A DNA stretch of 64,000 nt from Streptococcus oralis subsp. tigurinus (GCF_002356415.1 NZ_AP018338.1:1178001-1242000), one strand, 5' to 3'. Shown: positions 43,243 through 52,758, counted from the first letter of the stretch. The notes: a model not told the origin generated them from the sequence alone. Numbers and translations are program-made.

Positions 43243-44149
43243 ACATTTGTTTCAAGCGTTCGATTCGTTCTGAGATAGGTGGGTGGGTATAAAAGAGTTT
43301 TTGAAGTCCCCCACCTTTCTTCGGATCATTGATATAAAGAGCGCTGCTGGCATCATCGACATGGTGATGCATCGGCTCGCTATTTTCCAACTTACGCAAG
43401 GCATTGATCATCCCTTGAGGATTACGAGTCAGCTCCACACTGGATGCATCCGCCAGAAATTCCCTCTGACGGGAAATGGCTAATTGCACCAAGGTTGCTG
43501 CGAGAGGTGCTAGAACAATGGCTAAGAGAGAGATAACAAGCATGATAATCTCCAAACCATTTCCATCACGATCATTATCACTCCGTCTGCGACCTGCGCC
43601 ACCCCACCACATCATCCGTCCTGCCATACTAGACAGAAGGGTAATGGCACTGGCGAGGGCGACAGCAATGGTCGAAATGCGGATATCGTAGTTTCGGATA
43701 TGACTGACCTCATGCCCCATAACAGCTTCCAGTTCCTCGCGATTCATGATAGCTAGAAGACCCGAAGTGGCTGCTACTGCTGCATTCTGCGGGTTTGAAC
43801 CTGTTGCAAAGGCATTTAAAGAAGAATCCTCAATGATGAAAACACGCGGCATGGGAATCTGAGCCACCATGGCCATATCTTCTACTACATGGTAGAGGTC
43901 TGGAGCTGTTTGCTCATCAACCTCACGCGCCCCATTCATAGACATGACAATCTCTGTCGATTGAAAGATCATGGTCAGAGCGTAGATAAGACCAATAATC
44001 AAGGCAATAATCATGCCACCAAGACCTGAACGCATGAAGAGATAGCCAACCGCATAACCAACCAAGCCTAAGAGTAGGAAGAAAACCAGCAACAAAATCC
44101 AGGTTTTTCGTTTATTGCTCGCAATTTGATCAAACAACATCTTAGTCAC
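43241..44149 (-). CDS. htpX: Membrane zinc metalloprotease HtpX
   Basis: A 302-residue membrane protease for quality control of membrane proteins. Two membrane helices lie at about residues 15-65, the zinc site is [13 protein letters not shown] (HExxH) near residue 142, and two further helices lie near residues 155-215. The third ligand Glu is in [16 protein letters not shown]. It overlaps lemA by eight bases; lemA-htpX pairs are common in streptococci. Confidence 0.95.
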   Translation of the reverse strand: MTKMLFDQIASNKRKTWILLLVFFLLLGLVGYAVGYLFMRSGLGGMIIALIIGLIYALTMIFQSTEIVMSMNGAREVDEQTAPDLYHVVEDMAMVAQIPMPRVFIIEDSSLNAFATGSNPQNAAVAATSGLLAIMNREELEAVMGHEVSHIRNYDIRISTIAVALASAITLLSSMAGRMMWWGGAGRRRSDNDRDGNGLEIIMLVISLLAIVLAPLAATLVQLAISRQREFLADASSVELTRNPQGMINALRKLENSEPMHHHVDDASSALYINDPKKGGGLQKLFYTHPPISERIERLKQM

Positions 44150-44702
44150 CTAATCCGCTAAAGTCAACTTTAGGAACAGCCTTTTCCTCTTCAGGTGTTT
44201 GAAGGAAGTCTGCAGCTTTAAAGCCAAATAGCCCTGCGATGATGTTACTTGGGAAGCTTTCAAGTTTTACATTGTAGTTGCTGACAACACTGTTGTAGAG
44301 TTGGCGTGAATATGAAATTTTATTTTCTGTATTGGTCAACTCTTCTTGCAATTTGATAAAATTAGCACTAGCTTTCAAGTCTGGGTAATTCTCTGCTACT
44401 GCAAAGATACCAGAAATCTGGCGGGTAAGGGCATCACTGGCCTTCATAGCTTCTGCCGGTGAAGTTGCTGCGGCTACTTGTCTACGAAGTTCTGTCACTT
44501 TTTCCAAGGTAGAACCTTCATATTTCGCATAGCCTTTGACTGTTTCAATCAAGTTTGGGAGGAGATCATTACGACGCTTCAACTGAACATCGATCTGGCT
44601 CCAAGCCTCCTTGGTCTGCATACGATTTTTAACCAAACCGTTATAGCTAACAATCACAAAAATAACAATCAGAGCCAAAACTCCAAGAATAATCCAAGTC
44701 AT
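44142..44702 (-). CDS. lemA: LemA family membrane protein
   Basis: A 186-residue protein with one N-terminal membrane helix ([20 protein letters not shown]) and a helical extracytoplasmic domain ([38 protein letters not shown] at the C-terminus). LemA proteins have no assigned chemistry. Coupled with htpX by overlap, suggesting shared envelope-stress work. Divergent from rsmG. Confidence 0.93.
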   Translation of the reverse strand: MTWIILGVLALIVIFVIVSYNGLVKNRMQTKEAWSQIDVQLKRRNDLLPNLIETVKGYAKYEGSTLEKVTELRRQVAAATSPAEAMKASDALTRQISGIFAVAENYPDLKASANFIKLQEELTNTENKISYSRQLYNSVVSNYNVKLESFPSNIIAGLFGFKAADFLQTPEEEKAVPKVDFSGLGD

Positions 44703-44758
44703 AATCTTATTCCTTTCTGCTTTTAGATTACTACCAGTATATCAAAATTTTAACGAAT

Positions 44759-44767
44759 ATGGTAAAA
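44759..44767 (+). promoter_or_regulatory. Extended -10 promoter of rsmG
   Basis: TGG then TAAAAT (-10 at about 44762-44767), some 30 bases upstream of the ATG at 44796. Confidence 0.5.
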
Positions 44768-44795
44768 TAAGATGATACTAGAGAAGGAAATAACT

Positions 44796-45509
44796 ATGAA
44801 ACCAGAAACATTTTACGACTTGCTAGCGAAGCAAAACCTTCCACTTTCAGACCAGCAAAAAGAACAATTTGAACGGTATTTTGAACTCTTGGTCGAGTGG
44901 AATGAAAAGATTAACCTGACCGCTATCACTGACAAAGAAGAAGTCTACCTTAAACACTTTTATGATTCGATTGCACCTATCCTACAAGGTTTGATTTCAA
45001 ATGAAACTATCAAACTTCTTGATATCGGCGCTGGAGCAGGATTTCCTAGTCTTCCTATGAAAATCCTCTATCCTCAGTTAGATGTGACCATCATTGATTC
45101 GCTAAATAAGCGCATCAACTTCCTCCAACTCTTGGCTCAGGAGCTGAACTTGGACGGAGTTCACTTCTACCATGGTCGTGCAGAAGACTTTGCCCAAGAC
45201 AAGAACTTCCGTGCTCAATATGATTTTGTAACGGCTCGTGCTGTTGCTCGTATGCAGGTTTTGTCTGAACTGACCATTCCCTATCTTAAAGTCGGTGGAA
45301 AACTATTGGCACTCAAGGCCAGCAATGCGCCCGAGGAATTGCTAGAAGCCAAGAACGCCCTCAACCTCCTCTTTAGCAAGGTAGAGAACAACCTCAGCTA
45401 TGCCCTGCCAAATGGAGATCCGCGCTACATCACTGTCGTCGAAAAGAAAAAGGAAACACCTAACAAGTACCCAAGAAAGGCTGGCATGCCCAACAAACGC
45501 CCACTTTAA
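44796..45509 (+). CDS. rsmG: 16S rRNA m7G527 methyltransferase RsmG
   Basis: A 237-residue SAM-dependent enzyme (old name gidB) that methylates G527 of 16S rRNA; loss gives low-level streptomycin resistance. Typical parts are [20 protein letters not shown] near residue 33, the SAM site [20 protein letters not shown] near residue 70, and [15 protein letters not shown] near residue 147. I start at ATG 44796 with GAAGGA before it, rather than the longer frame starting at the promoter. A terminator follows. Confidence 0.95.
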   Translation: MKPETFYDLLAKQNLPLSDQQKEQFERYFELLVEWNEKINLTAITDKEEVYLKHFYDSIAPILQGLISNETIKLLDIGAGAGFPSLPMKILYPQLDVTIIDSLNKRINFLQLLAQELNLDGVHFYHGRAEDFAQDKNFRAQYDFVTARAVARMQVLSELTIPYLKVGGKLLALKASNAPEELLEAKNALNLLFSKVENNLSYALPNGDPRYITVVEKKKETPNKYPRKAGMPNKRPL

Positions 45510-45586
45510 ACAATGGTGAGCCCTTGTTTAAAGTTCAGAAAACAATTTACAAAATCATACCTCGCTCTCGTATTTCTAGGCTCGGG

Positions 45587-45614
45587 AAAAATTCGTTTAC
45601 AAAACGAATTTTTT
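45587..45614 (+). terminator. Terminator after rsmG, overlapping the next promoter
   Basis: Twelve-base-pair stem AAAAATTCGTTT/AAACGAATTTTT, loop ACA, then T. Its loop and 3' arm form the -35 and spacer of the uracil permease promoter. Confidence 0.85.
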
Positions 45615-45624
45615 CTGCTATACT
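45596..45624 (+). promoter_or_regulatory. Promoter of the uracil permease gene
   Basis: TTTACA at 45596-45601, 17-base spacer ending TGC, TATACT at 45619-45624. Start near 45631. Confidence 0.7.
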
Positions 45625-45630
45625 ATCCTA

Positions 45631-45781
45631 AGCAAAGGTTTTTAATGTCATCCTGTGAGGTGACGAAGGCGCAGATTTATATAAATTTTTAAAAGATAGC
45701 TATTTTTTAAAAAGTCTTACTCTGAGGGCCTATTGCTGTAAAATAATGGGCTCTTTTTTGGTGCCCAAAAGTGAGGTTTTT
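45631..45781 (+). ncRNA. PyrR-dependent attenuator leader of the uracil permease gene
   Basis: PyrR-binding hairpin GTCA-TCCTGTGAGG-TGAC at 45647-45664 matches the consensus loop exactly. An A/T-rich middle follows, then the terminator stem with GAG/CTC and CCTATT/AATGGG arms and six T (45724-45759), ending before the ribosome site. It has the same order as the pyrR leader. Confidence 0.9.
45724..45759 (+). terminator. Attenuator terminator upstream of the uracil permease gene
   Basis: Stem GAG-(GG bulge)-CCTATT paired with AATGGG-CTC, followed by TTTTTT, 22 bases before the start codon. Confidence 0.8.
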
Positions 45782-47065
45782 ATGAAACAGGAATCAACTG
45801 TTGACTTGTTACTAGACGTTGATCAACGTCCTTCTGCTGGTAAAGGTATTCTTCTAAGTTTCCAGCACGTATTTGCCATGTTTGGTGCAACCATTCTCGT
45901 TCCCTTAATTTTGGGAATGCCCGTATCGGTTGCTCTCTTTGCTTCTGGTATTGGAACACTTATCTACATGATTTCTACTGGCTTTAAGGTTCCAGTTTAT
46001 CTAGGTTCTTCATTTGCCTTTATCACAGCGATGTCTCTAGCCATGAAAGAAATGGGAGGCGATGTCTCTGCCGCTCAAACTGGGGTTATCCTGACTGGTT
46101 TAGTCTATGTCCTTGTAGCAGCAAGTGTTCGTTTTGCAGGTACGAAATGGATTGACAAACTCTTGCCACCAATCATTATCGGACCTATGATTATCGTTAT
46201 CGGTCTTGGTCTTGCTGGTTCTGCTGTAACGAATGCTGGACTTGTAGCAGACGGAAACTGGAGGAACGCTCTTGTAGCTGTCGTGACGTTCTTGATTGCC
46301 GCCTTTATCAATACAAAAGGAAAAGGCTTCCTCCGTATCATTCCTTTCCTCTTTGCCATCATCGGTGGTTATATCTTCGCTATGATGCTTGGTTTGGTTG
46401 ACTTTACCCCAGTCCTTCAAGCCAACTGGTTTGAAATTCCTGGTTTCTACTTGCCATTTAGTACAGGTGGAGCATTTAAAGAGTACAACTTGTACTTCGG
46501 TCCTGAAACAATCGCCATCTTGCCAATCGCTATTGTAACAATTTCAGAACACATCGGAGACCACACAGTTTTAAGCCAAATCTGTGGCCGTCAATTCCTG
46601 AAAGAACCAGGACTTCACCGTACGCTTCTCGGTGACGGTATCGCGACATCAGTATCTGCTTTCCTCGGTGGACCAGCTAATACGACTTACGGAGAAAATA
46701 CAGGGGTTATCGGGATGACTCGTATCGCTTCTGTCTCCGTTATCCGTAACGCGGCCTTCATCGCCATTGCTCTTAGCTTCCTAGGTAAATTCACTGCCTT
46801 GATTTCAACCATTCCAAATGCTGTGCTTGGTGGCATGTCCATCCTTCTCTACGGAGTTATCGCCAGCAATGGTTTGAAAGTTTTGATTAAGGAACGTGTT
46901 GACTTCAGTCAAATGCGTAACCTCATCATTGCCAGTGCCATGTTGGTACTTGGACTTGGTGGAGCCATCCTCAAACTTGGCCCAGTTACACTTTCAGGTA
47001 CTGCTTTATCAGCCATGACAGGAATTATCTTAAACTTGATTTTGCCACACGAAAATAAAGACTAA
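45782..47065 (+). CDS. uraA: Uracil permease
   Basis: A 427-residue membrane transporter of the nucleobase-cation symporter 2 family that imports uracil with protons. It has about 14 helices. Family marks are FQHVFAMFGATILVPLILG near the N-terminus, ITISEHIGDH-like VTISEHIGDHTVLSQICGR near residue 257, and GGPANTTYGENTGVIGMT near residue 300. Start at ATG 45782 after GTGAGG. Controlled by the PyrR attenuator upstream, so uptake is on when UMP is low. Confidence 0.96.
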   Translation: MKQESTVDLLLDVDQRPSAGKGILLSFQHVFAMFGATILVPLILGMPVSVALFASGIGTLIYMISTGFKVPVYLGSSFAFITAMSLAMKEMGGDVSAAQTGVILTGLVYVLVAASVRFAGTKWIDKLLPPIIIGPMIIVIGLGLAGSAVTNAGLVADGNWRNALVAVVTFLIAAFINTKGKGFLRIIPFLFAIIGGYIFAMMLGLVDFTPVLQANWFEIPGFYLPFSTGGAFKEYNLYFGPETIAILPIAIVTISEHIGDHTVLSQICGRQFLKEPGLHRTLLGDGIATSVSAFLGGPANTTYGENTGVIGMTRIASVSVIRNAAFIAIALSFLGKFTALISTIPNAVLGGMSILLYGVIASNGLKVLIKERVDFSQMRNLIIASAMLVLGLGGAILKLGPVTLSGTALSAMTGIILNLILPHENKD

Positions 47066-47084
47066 TCATCTATACACACAAAAC

Positions 47085-47108
47085 CCACTCGATTGAGTGG
47101 ATTTTTTT
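47085..47108. terminator. Terminator after the uracil permease gene
   Basis: Stem CCACTC/GAGTGG, loop GATT, then A and seven T; A-rich flank on the other side, so it may also serve the converging DMT gene. Confidence 0.88.
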
Positions 47109-47109
47109 A

Positions 47110-48015
47110 TTACTTACTCTTTATTTCCAGCAATAAATCTTTCAATGAAATAATGGTCACGGCTAGTAAAATCATGGCCATACCGACAAAATCAATCGCA
47201 TAAAACTGTTCCTTCATAATCAGAAAGGCAAAGAAAACAGCAGAAATTGGCTCTATGGAAGCTAATAAACTAGACTTAACAGGGCCTATCAGACTAGCCC
47301 CTTTTAGAAAAGCTGTATAGGCAAAGACCGTTCCGATAATGATAATCCCAGCAAATGCAAAGAGAAAATCTAAGCTAGTCGGTATGCTGGCCTGTAAGAC
47401 TCCTGTAAAGGGAAGAGCCACTACACCAGAAATAACCATCCCAACACCAATCACCGAAATACTGCCCCACTTCTTAATCAAAGCGATGGGAAGGATAATA
47501 TAGAGAGCATAGGTCAAGGCAGAAAAGAGACCCCAGAAAAGACCAGCAGGTGTGACAGACAACTGGTCAACTTTCCCGTGCGTCGCAATCAGAAAAGTTC
47601 CTCCAATTGCTAAACCAATCGAAATAATCTCAGCCAGTGTCGGTGCTACCTTGTCCTTGATACAGGTATAAATCAAGATCCCAACGGGGCATACATACTG
47701 GAGAACTGTCGCCGTTCCAGCATTGGTTTCCTGAATGGCAGAAAGATAAGCAAACTGGTTTAAGAAAAGTCCAAACAAGGCAAATAACAGCAGAGATAAA
47801 AGGCTTTTTCTGTCTTTAAAAAAAGCATAGAGTTTATCCCTTGCAGTCATATAGGATAAGGCTACCAGTGCCAAGCCTGCAATGATAAGTCGAAAATTGG
47901 TCAAGACCAGAGCAGAAACCCCGTGTGCCATCAGGTATTGACCACTAGTTCCAGACAAGCCCCAAGCAATCCCTGCCACTACTGTATACAGAGTTCCTTT
48001 TAATGTTTTTGACAT
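47110..48015 (-). CDS. EamA/DMT family transporter
   Basis: A 301-residue membrane protein with ten helices in two EamA repeats. It starts LKGTLYTVVAGIAWGLSGTS; the second repeat begins near residue 155 (AGLFWGLFSALTYALYIILP). Substrate unknown; relatives export amino acids or metabolites. Nine bases after the serine hydrolase gene on the same strand, suggesting one unit cppA-hydrolase-transporter. Confidence 0.88.
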   Translation of the reverse strand: MSKTLKGTLYTVVAGIAWGLSGTSGQYLMAHGVSALVLTNFRLIIAGLALVALSYMTARDKLYAFFKDRKSLLSLLLFALFGLFLNQFAYLSAIQETNAGTATVLQYVCPVGILIYTCIKDKVAPTLAEIISIGLAIGGTFLIATHGKVDQLSVTPAGLFWGLFSALTYALYIILPIALIKKWGSISVIGVGMVISGVVALPFTGVLQASIPTSLDFLFAFAGIIIIGTVFAYTAFLKGASLIGPVKSSLLASIEPISAVFFAFLIMKEQFYAIDFVGMAMILLAVTIISLKDLLLEIKSK

Positions 48016-48024
48016 GCTTCACCC

Positions 48025-48960
48025 CTACTTATCTTGACGAATCATTTCCATTACTTGATTTCGATCGACTATCCACTGGGCACGCTCATCCTTCTCATAC
48101 GTTCGATTGGATAAAAAGATGGCAGCCTCCTGCTTCTCTCGATTCCACATGATAAAGGTACCAGTATAGCCCGTATGGTCGAGCCAAGCTCCTTCCAGAT
48201 TCCAGGCTAGGGAACGCTCCTTATCATCTAAGGGAGAAAAATTTTGGCTCAAATCTGCTGCAAAATCATCTTTTAAGTAATGTTCCAGAAAGATTTGCAA
48301 ATCCTTAACAGTTGAAAATAAACCAGCACTTCCAGCATGTTTACCCAAAAGACGAGCTTTGGGATCGTGGATACTACCTGCCGCTACTCCTCTAACTGTT
48401 GGTACAGCAAACTCAACGGGACCAAACATTGTTTCTTTCATCCCCCACGGGTTCAAAACTTGTTCTTCTATAATCTGATCCAAGTCTTGATTAAAGATTT
48501 TTTCCAAAAGAAAGCCCAAGAGTAAAAAGTGAACGTCCGAGTATAGGAAGGCTGGCTGACTTCGTCTATTGAGGTGAAACATGGCTTCTTTTAATTCTTC
48601 AGAATCCAACTGGTCTCTATGAGGAATAAAGGGGTCCAGATCTGTTGCGTGGGTCAAGAGTTGACGAATAGTGATATCTGGGTAATCACATGCAACAAAA
48701 AAGTCCGTCACTGGTCGATCAATGTCTAGTTTCCTCTGTTGCCACAAGAAGGTCAAGACTGTCCCTACTCCCACAACCTTACTCACACTGGCTAGGTCAT
48801 AGACTAGCCCTGACTCTGTTTTCAAACCTTTCTCAGGATCACTTAAGCCTAGGTAAGATTCTTTCCATTTACCATCCTTAAAATACGCAAAAGAGGCCCC
48901 GGGATAGACCCCTGCCTCGATTTGATCTTCTATTTTTCTTAGAATTTTTGTCCACTTCAT
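48025..48960 (-). CDS. Beta-lactamase-fold serine hydrolase
   Basis: A 311-residue hydrolase of the penicillin-binding/class C beta-lactamase fold (COG1680). The catalytic SxxK is in YDLASVSKVVGVG near residue 60, the tyrosine motif is FLYSDVHFLLLGF (YSD) near residue 142, and the third motif is KHAGSAGLFST near residue 205. No signal peptide, so it is cytoplasmic and probably an esterase or peptidase rather than a true beta-lactamase. Overlaps cppA by four bases. Confidence 0.88.
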   Translation of the reverse strand: MKWTKILRKIEDQIEAGVYPGASFAYFKDGKWKESYLGLSDPEKGLKTESGLVYDLASVSKVVGVGTVLTFLWQQRKLDIDRPVTDFFVACDYPDITIRQLLTHATDLDPFIPHRDQLDSEELKEAMFHLNRRSQPAFLYSDVHFLLLGFLLEKIFNQDLDQIIEEQVLNPWGMKETMFGPVEFAVPTVRGVAAGSIHDPKARLLGKHAGSAGLFSTVKDLQIFLEHYLKDDFAADLSQNFSPLDDKERSLAWNLEGAWLDHTGYTGTFIMWNREKQEAAIFLSNRTYEKDERAQWIVDRNQVMEMIRQDK

Positions 48961-49682
48961 GCTTCTTCAAACCACAATTCGATGTTATTGGTATCTTTAC
49001 CAAGGAAGAATTTTTCAGACTTTGGAATAAAATAGTCTGTGCCTTCAAATTTCTGACGAAGACTAGTCAACTCTAGATCCTTTACCAAAAATTTCAGCAT
49101 AGACAAGTCCCAGGTAACATTGTTTTCAACAGCCAAATCTGGACCTTGCCCTTGAGTAAAGGTAATGGCATTGGTCGCCAATTCTGAATCAAGTAAACTC
49201 TCCCTGTCCTCAGGCAGACGGAGTTCAACGGAAACTTCAAATTGACTCAAGTATTTTATACTTTTATTTGAATAAAATTCAGGAATCGTATCTAGCGGAA
49301 CTAAGTCTTCAATATGATTTTCCGCATGAACAAGGATCACATCCTGTTCAGGAGAAACAATCTCAAAAGCATAACCACAGCTTCCTTTAAATAGGCGAGG
49401 AAGGGACTTCATCTGTGAAAGAAGGTCCTCGATTTCAGAAGGATTATCAACCTTCACCACGAGTCTAGCGAGTTTCTTAAGCCCTTCAACTCTGCGTGTT
49501 CGCATGCTCGGAGCTTCTTCTAGAATCAACCTCTCAGTACCTGTCTGGTCTCCCAAGGAAAGAAAGGCCGACTCTTCTAACAAGGGTTTCATCCCTAGGG
49601 TTTCAATGTAAAATTTTTCATTTAATTTTCGGTTATTAACTTTCAAAGTCGGAATGATCCGAACAATCTCATTCACACTCAT
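48957..49682 (-). CDS. cppA: CppA-like protein (glyoxalase fold)
   Basis: A 241-residue protein matching streptococcal CppA, named as a putative complement C3-degrading proteinase. The N-terminal half (residues 1-120) is a vicinal-oxygen-chelate fold: VRIIPTLKVNNRKLNEKFYI with ETLGMKPLLEE. There is no signal peptide and no protease motif, so the historical name may not describe its real role. Start at ATG 49682 with GGAGG before it; the longer TTG start overlaps that site. A good promoter lies 20 bases upstream. Confidence 0.85.
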   Translation of the reverse strand: MSVNEIVRIIPTLKVNNRKLNEKFYIETLGMKPLLEESAFLSLGDQTGTERLILEEAPSMRTRRVEGLKKLARLVVKVDNPSEIEDLLSQMKSLPRLFKGSCGYAFEIVSPEQDVILVHAENHIEDLVPLDTIPEFYSNKSIKYLSQFEVSVELRLPEDRESLLDSELATNAITFTQGQGPDLAVENNVTWDLSMLKFLVKDLELTSLRQKFEGTDYFIPKSEKFFLGKDTNNIELWFEEA

Positions 49683-49701
49683 AAATTCCTCCAACTCTTT
49701 T

Positions 49702-49730
49702 ATTTTAAAGGATTTTCGAATATTTTACAA
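49702..49730 (-). promoter_or_regulatory. Promoter of the cppA unit
   Basis: TTGTAA at 49730-49725, 17-base spacer, TAAAAT at 49707-49702 on the minus strand. Confidence 0.75.
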
Positions 49731-49762
49731 GACATATCTGATTTATTTAGAAATTTTATAAC

Positions 49763-49784
49763 AAAAAACTGGGTTTCCCCAGTT
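49763..49784 (-). terminator. Terminator after the aquaporin gene
   Basis: Stem AACTGGG/CCCAGTT, loop GAAA, followed by TTTTG on the minus strand. Confidence 0.88.
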
Positions 49785-49791
49785 TCGTTTC

Positions 49792-50661
49792 TTATAGGTA
49801 AAGTAGTTTGAATACTGCTACTGCTGCAATACCCGCTGCAATTGGAGCTACAACCGGAACCCAAGCATACCACCATTTTGAATCACCCTTGTGTTGACCA
49901 AGAACCGATTTTGGAAGAACAGCGTGAAGGAGACGTGGTCCAAAGTCACGAGCTGGGTTCAAAGCAGGTCCAGTAGGTCCACCGAGTGAAGTTACCAAGG
50001 CCATTACTAGGAAACCAAGTCCTAAATGAGCTACTGAAAGACCTGCTGTTGTGTGTGGTGCTATTTGAGCTTTGATAGCTAATTCAGAAAAGTCAACTGT
50101 TTGATTAGCCTGCGTTGCCATTTGTTTCATGTATTGCATTACTTCTGCACCAAAAAAGTTTTTAGTCATACCTAGTGCTGCAAAAAAGAGAACGAACGAA
50201 CCAACAAACTCGTTGATAAACCCGTTAACAGATGCTGCAAAGTGTGATTCTTTTGTTCCTTGGTCAACATTTGAAATCGTTGAGAAAGTTCCCAAGATAT
50301 TATTTGGATTTTCTGTTTTCAAGTAGTAAGGACGATGAGTTGCAACAACCAAAGCTTGTCCGAAGATTGCTCCCAAAACTTGTGCGATAATGTATGGCAC
50401 TACTTGAGCCCAAGGGAAAAGTCCGCTAACTGCAAGACCAAGAGTGAAAGCTGGGTTGATGTGGTTACCAGATACATTACCAAACATCAAGGCCGGAATC
50501 ATAACCCCCATACCATAACCAACAGCGATAACGAGCCAGCCACTTTGGTGACCTTTCGTACCTTTAAGTTCAACGTTAGCAACTGCACCATTACCAAGAA
50601 TGATCAAAATAGCAGTTCCCAAGAATTCAGTGGCATATTTAATAGCCCATGTAAAATCCAT
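49792..50661 (-). CDS. Aquaglyceroporin (MIP family)
   Basis: A 289-residue membrane channel with six helices and two NPA half-helices: SGNHINPAFTLGLAV near residue 66 and GPALNPARDFGPRLL near residue 232. Asp after the second NPAR (NPARD) and the long loop between helices 3 and 4 indicate a glycerol-conducting aquaglyceroporin; relatives also pass water and hydrogen peroxide. No glpK or glpO is adjacent. Monocistronic with promoter and terminator. Confidence 0.93.
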   Translation of the reverse strand: MDFTWAIKYATEFLGTAILIILGNGAVANVELKGTKGHQSGWLVIAVGYGMGVMIPALMFGNVSGNHINPAFTLGLAVSGLFPWAQVVPYIIAQVLGAIFGQALVVATHRPYYLKTENPNNILGTFSTISNVDQGTKESHFAASVNGFINEFVGSFVLFFAALGMTKNFFGAEVMQYMKQMATQANQTVDFSELAIKAQIAPHTTAGLSVAHLGLGFLVMALVTSLGGPTGPALNPARDFGPRLLHAVLPKSVLGQHKGDSKWWYAWVPVVAPIAAGIAAVAVFKLLYL

Positions 50662-50698
50662 TTGATAGATTCTCCTTCAATTTTTTTAGACAATCCTT

Positions 50699-50727
50699 AT
50701 TCTATCAATTTTTAGGCCTTTTAGCAA
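50699..50727 (-). promoter_or_regulatory. Promoter of the aquaporin gene
   Basis: TTGCTA at 50727-50722, 17-base spacer, TAGAAT at 50704-50699 on the minus strand. Confidence 0.72.
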
Positions 50728-50776
50728 CAGATTTTCTAAAAGAATCTCTGGAAAACGCTTTATTTAATCTATCTTT

Positions 50777-50816
50777 AAGAAAAGGACAAAAGAAGTCAAA
50801 CTCCTTTCATCCTTTT
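50777..50816 (-). terminator. Terminator after the ATP-grasp gene
   Basis: Long imperfect stem closed by AAAAGGA/TCCTTTT with loop TTTG, followed by CTT on the minus strand. It separates the trio from the aquaporin gene. Confidence 0.65.
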
Positions 50817-50818
50817 CA

Positions 50819-51985
50819 TTAATCTTGACGTTGACCAAAGTCTGCAATCATCTGCTCCATTTCTTGTCGACTCGGAGTTGTCATCATATACAGGTAATCT
50901 CCTTGAAGTTCCGCAAAGGCAGCTGGCATGATCTTCTTAACCTTGAACTGATGGCTGTATTTGGCAAGCAAGTCTTCTTCTGAATAAACATAGTTGACAT
51001 TGGCACGACGTGAAGTTGCCAAGCAATACTGGGGCTCAAACTCTGAACTTGGAAACTCTTCTCCTGCGACAATAGCTGCATAGCCACGATAGAGGTCCAA
51101 AGAGTGAGCAAAGTTATAAACATCAATGGTAAAGCCACCTGCAGGACGGTTATTGTACTCAATGGCAATGTAGTCGTCCCCGTCACGAAAGAACTCGATA
51201 TGGAAAAAGCGTTCTCTCATGCCAAATTCCTTGACAATGGCCTCCCCATACTTGCGCAGTTTGGGATCCATATCCTTAAGCACATAGTAGGAATTGTCCA
51301 TCTTATAAATCATGAGATCAAGTGGTGTATGGGCGTAGTCAAAAGTCGTTGAAAAGACGATATTACCATCCTTGTCCACTAGTCCATCAAAGGTACAGAT
51401 TTCGCTGGAAGTGACAAATTTCTCAAAGAAATAAACGGTTGAATGGTCCCATTCTTCCTTGAAGTGATTTACATCGTCTTCTGTCTCAAGCTTAAAGGTT
51501 GCTGCCGCTCCCACTCCATTATCCGGTTTGGCAATCATTGGTAGGCCAATCGTCTCGACTGCTTGGTCTACATCTGCTTCTGTCTGGATAACAGTGCCAG
51601 GTACAACAGGTACACCTGCCTTTTGGAAGAGTTTCTTCATTTCAGACTTAAACTTGGTTTTTTTAAGGTCTTCGGGTTTGGCACCAAAGACATTGAATTG
51701 TTCTCGTAGGGCTGCGTCTAGTTCAAGCCAGTATTCATTGTGCGACTCGATACGGTCGATAGGACCATGCTTGTAGAAAAGAAAGGCAACAGCACGCTTG
51801 ACTTCGTCTATGTTCTCAAGATTATCTACACGGAAATACTCGGTTAGGCTATTGCGCAAAGGTTCATCTAGTTGTTCGTAAGGCTCCTGACCAATTCCCA
51901 AAACGGTGATGCCTTTATTAGCTAGCTCGATGGTAAACTGTTGAAAGTTTTGCGGATAGTAGGGAGAAATAACAAGGTAATTCAT
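50819..51985 (-). CDS. ATP-grasp ligase of unknown substrate
   Basis: A 388-residue soluble ATP-grasp enzyme, which would join a carboxylate to an amine or thiol through an acyl phosphate. The N-terminal region is NYLVISPYYPQNFQQFTIEL, the ATP-binding core has GLPMIAKPDNGVGAAATFKL near residue 147, and the Mg-binding end has YIAIEYNNRPAGGFTIDVYN near residue 270. The substrate is not predictable. Start at ATG 51985 after AAAGGAG; the longer TTG start lies inside that site. Last gene of a trio with two esterase genes; the third starts six bases after the second. Confidence 0.85.
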   Translation of the reverse strand: MNYLVISPYYPQNFQQFTIELANKGITVLGIGQEPYEQLDEPLRNSLTEYFRVDNLENIDEVKRAVAFLFYKHGPIDRIESHNEYWLELDAALREQFNVFGAKPEDLKKTKFKSEMKKLFQKAGVPVVPGTVIQTEADVDQAVETIGLPMIAKPDNGVGAAATFKLETEDDVNHFKEEWDHSTVYFFEKFVTSSEICTFDGLVDKDGNIVFSTTFDYAHTPLDLMIYKMDNSYYVLKDMDPKLRKYGEAIVKEFGMRERFFHIEFFRDGDDYIAIEYNNRPAGGFTIDVYNFAHSLDLYRGYAAIVAGEEFPSSEFEPQYCLATSRRANVNYVYSEEDLLAKYSHQFKVKKIMPAAFAELQGDYLYMMTTPSRQEMEQMIADFGQRQD

Positions 51986-51997
51986 AGGCAACTCCTT

Positions 51998-52738
51998 TTA
52001 TAGATACAGGTGTCCAAGAAAATAGGGCATTTGTTTACGCCACCATTCCCAGTCGTGGGCGACATCGTGCCCCCATTCAGCAAACCAGGCTGGAATTTGT
52101 TTCTGGTCAAAGGCTTCTTTGAGCTTGTAGAAGGATGGCAGACCGTCTTGTTCCCAGGCACCAAGGCCCGTACAAACGACAATCTCCGCCTGACGATAAC
52201 GATCGATAAACCAGCCGTCGTTTTGATTCCAGATATAATCTACAGGTGAGTTTTGGTAAATAGCATCATCATTGTAGTAATCGCCAACGAAGAAACGTGC
52301 ATCATAAACACCACTGAGGGCAATCACCTTGGTAAAGACATCTGGATGCTGGAGGAAGAAATTAAGTGCATGGTAGGCCCCCATTGAGCAACCTGTTGTC
52401 ATCATACCGTCAAACCAACCTGTCTTATGCTTTATAAAAGGAATCGCCTCCTCAATCACATAACGCTCATAGGCACGGTGCATTTCAGCTTGGTCATGAC
52501 TATTTTTCCAAGTGGCCAACCAGCTCTCACTGTCAACACTGGATAGGGTAAAGAACTGAACACGACCTTCTTCGATAAAGGAAGAACAGGCATCAATCAT
52601 GCCAAAATCATAGTATTCATTGTGACTACCACCAGATGAAGCAAAAACAACAACTGGAATCCCAGCATGTCCATAACGGTTTAGGTACATTTCACGGTTG
52701 AGATTGCCACTCCAGTGGCTAAGGTTTTCAATATGCAT
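51998..52738 (-). CDS. Esterase-D-like alpha/beta hydrolase
   Basis: A 246-residue alpha/beta hydrolase of the putative-esterase family. The nucleophile elbow is MTTGCSMGAYHALNFFLQHP (GCSMG, Ser near residue 118), the acid is probably in the GVYDARFF region, and the histidine is in AEWGHDVAHDWEWW near residue 222. No signal peptide. The elbow Cys-Ser-Met is less common than GxSxG with small residues. Twenty bases after the first esterase and six before the ATP-grasp gene. Confidence 0.87.
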   Translation of the reverse strand: MHIENLSHWSGNLNREMYLNRYGHAGIPVVVFASSGGSHNEYYDFGMIDACSSFIEEGRVQFFTLSSVDSESWLATWKNSHDQAEMHRAYERYVIEEAIPFIKHKTGWFDGMMTTGCSMGAYHALNFFLQHPDVFTKVIALSGVYDARFFVGDYYNDDAIYQNSPVDYIWNQNDGWFIDRYRQAEIVVCTGLGAWEQDGLPSFYKLKEAFDQKQIPAWFAEWGHDVAHDWEWWRKQMPYFLGHLYL

Positions 52739-52758
52739 TGGCTTTCTCCTTTCCTAAC

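Noticed and set aside
48025-48960. Serine hydrolase as a beta-lactam resistance gene
   Set aside because: It has SxxK and YSD but no signal peptide and belongs to the broad esterase-like COG1680 group, so resistance is not supported.
50740-50765. cre site upstream of the aquaporin promoter
   Set aside because: AAAGCGTTTTCC has the central CG but three mismatches to the fixed cre positions.
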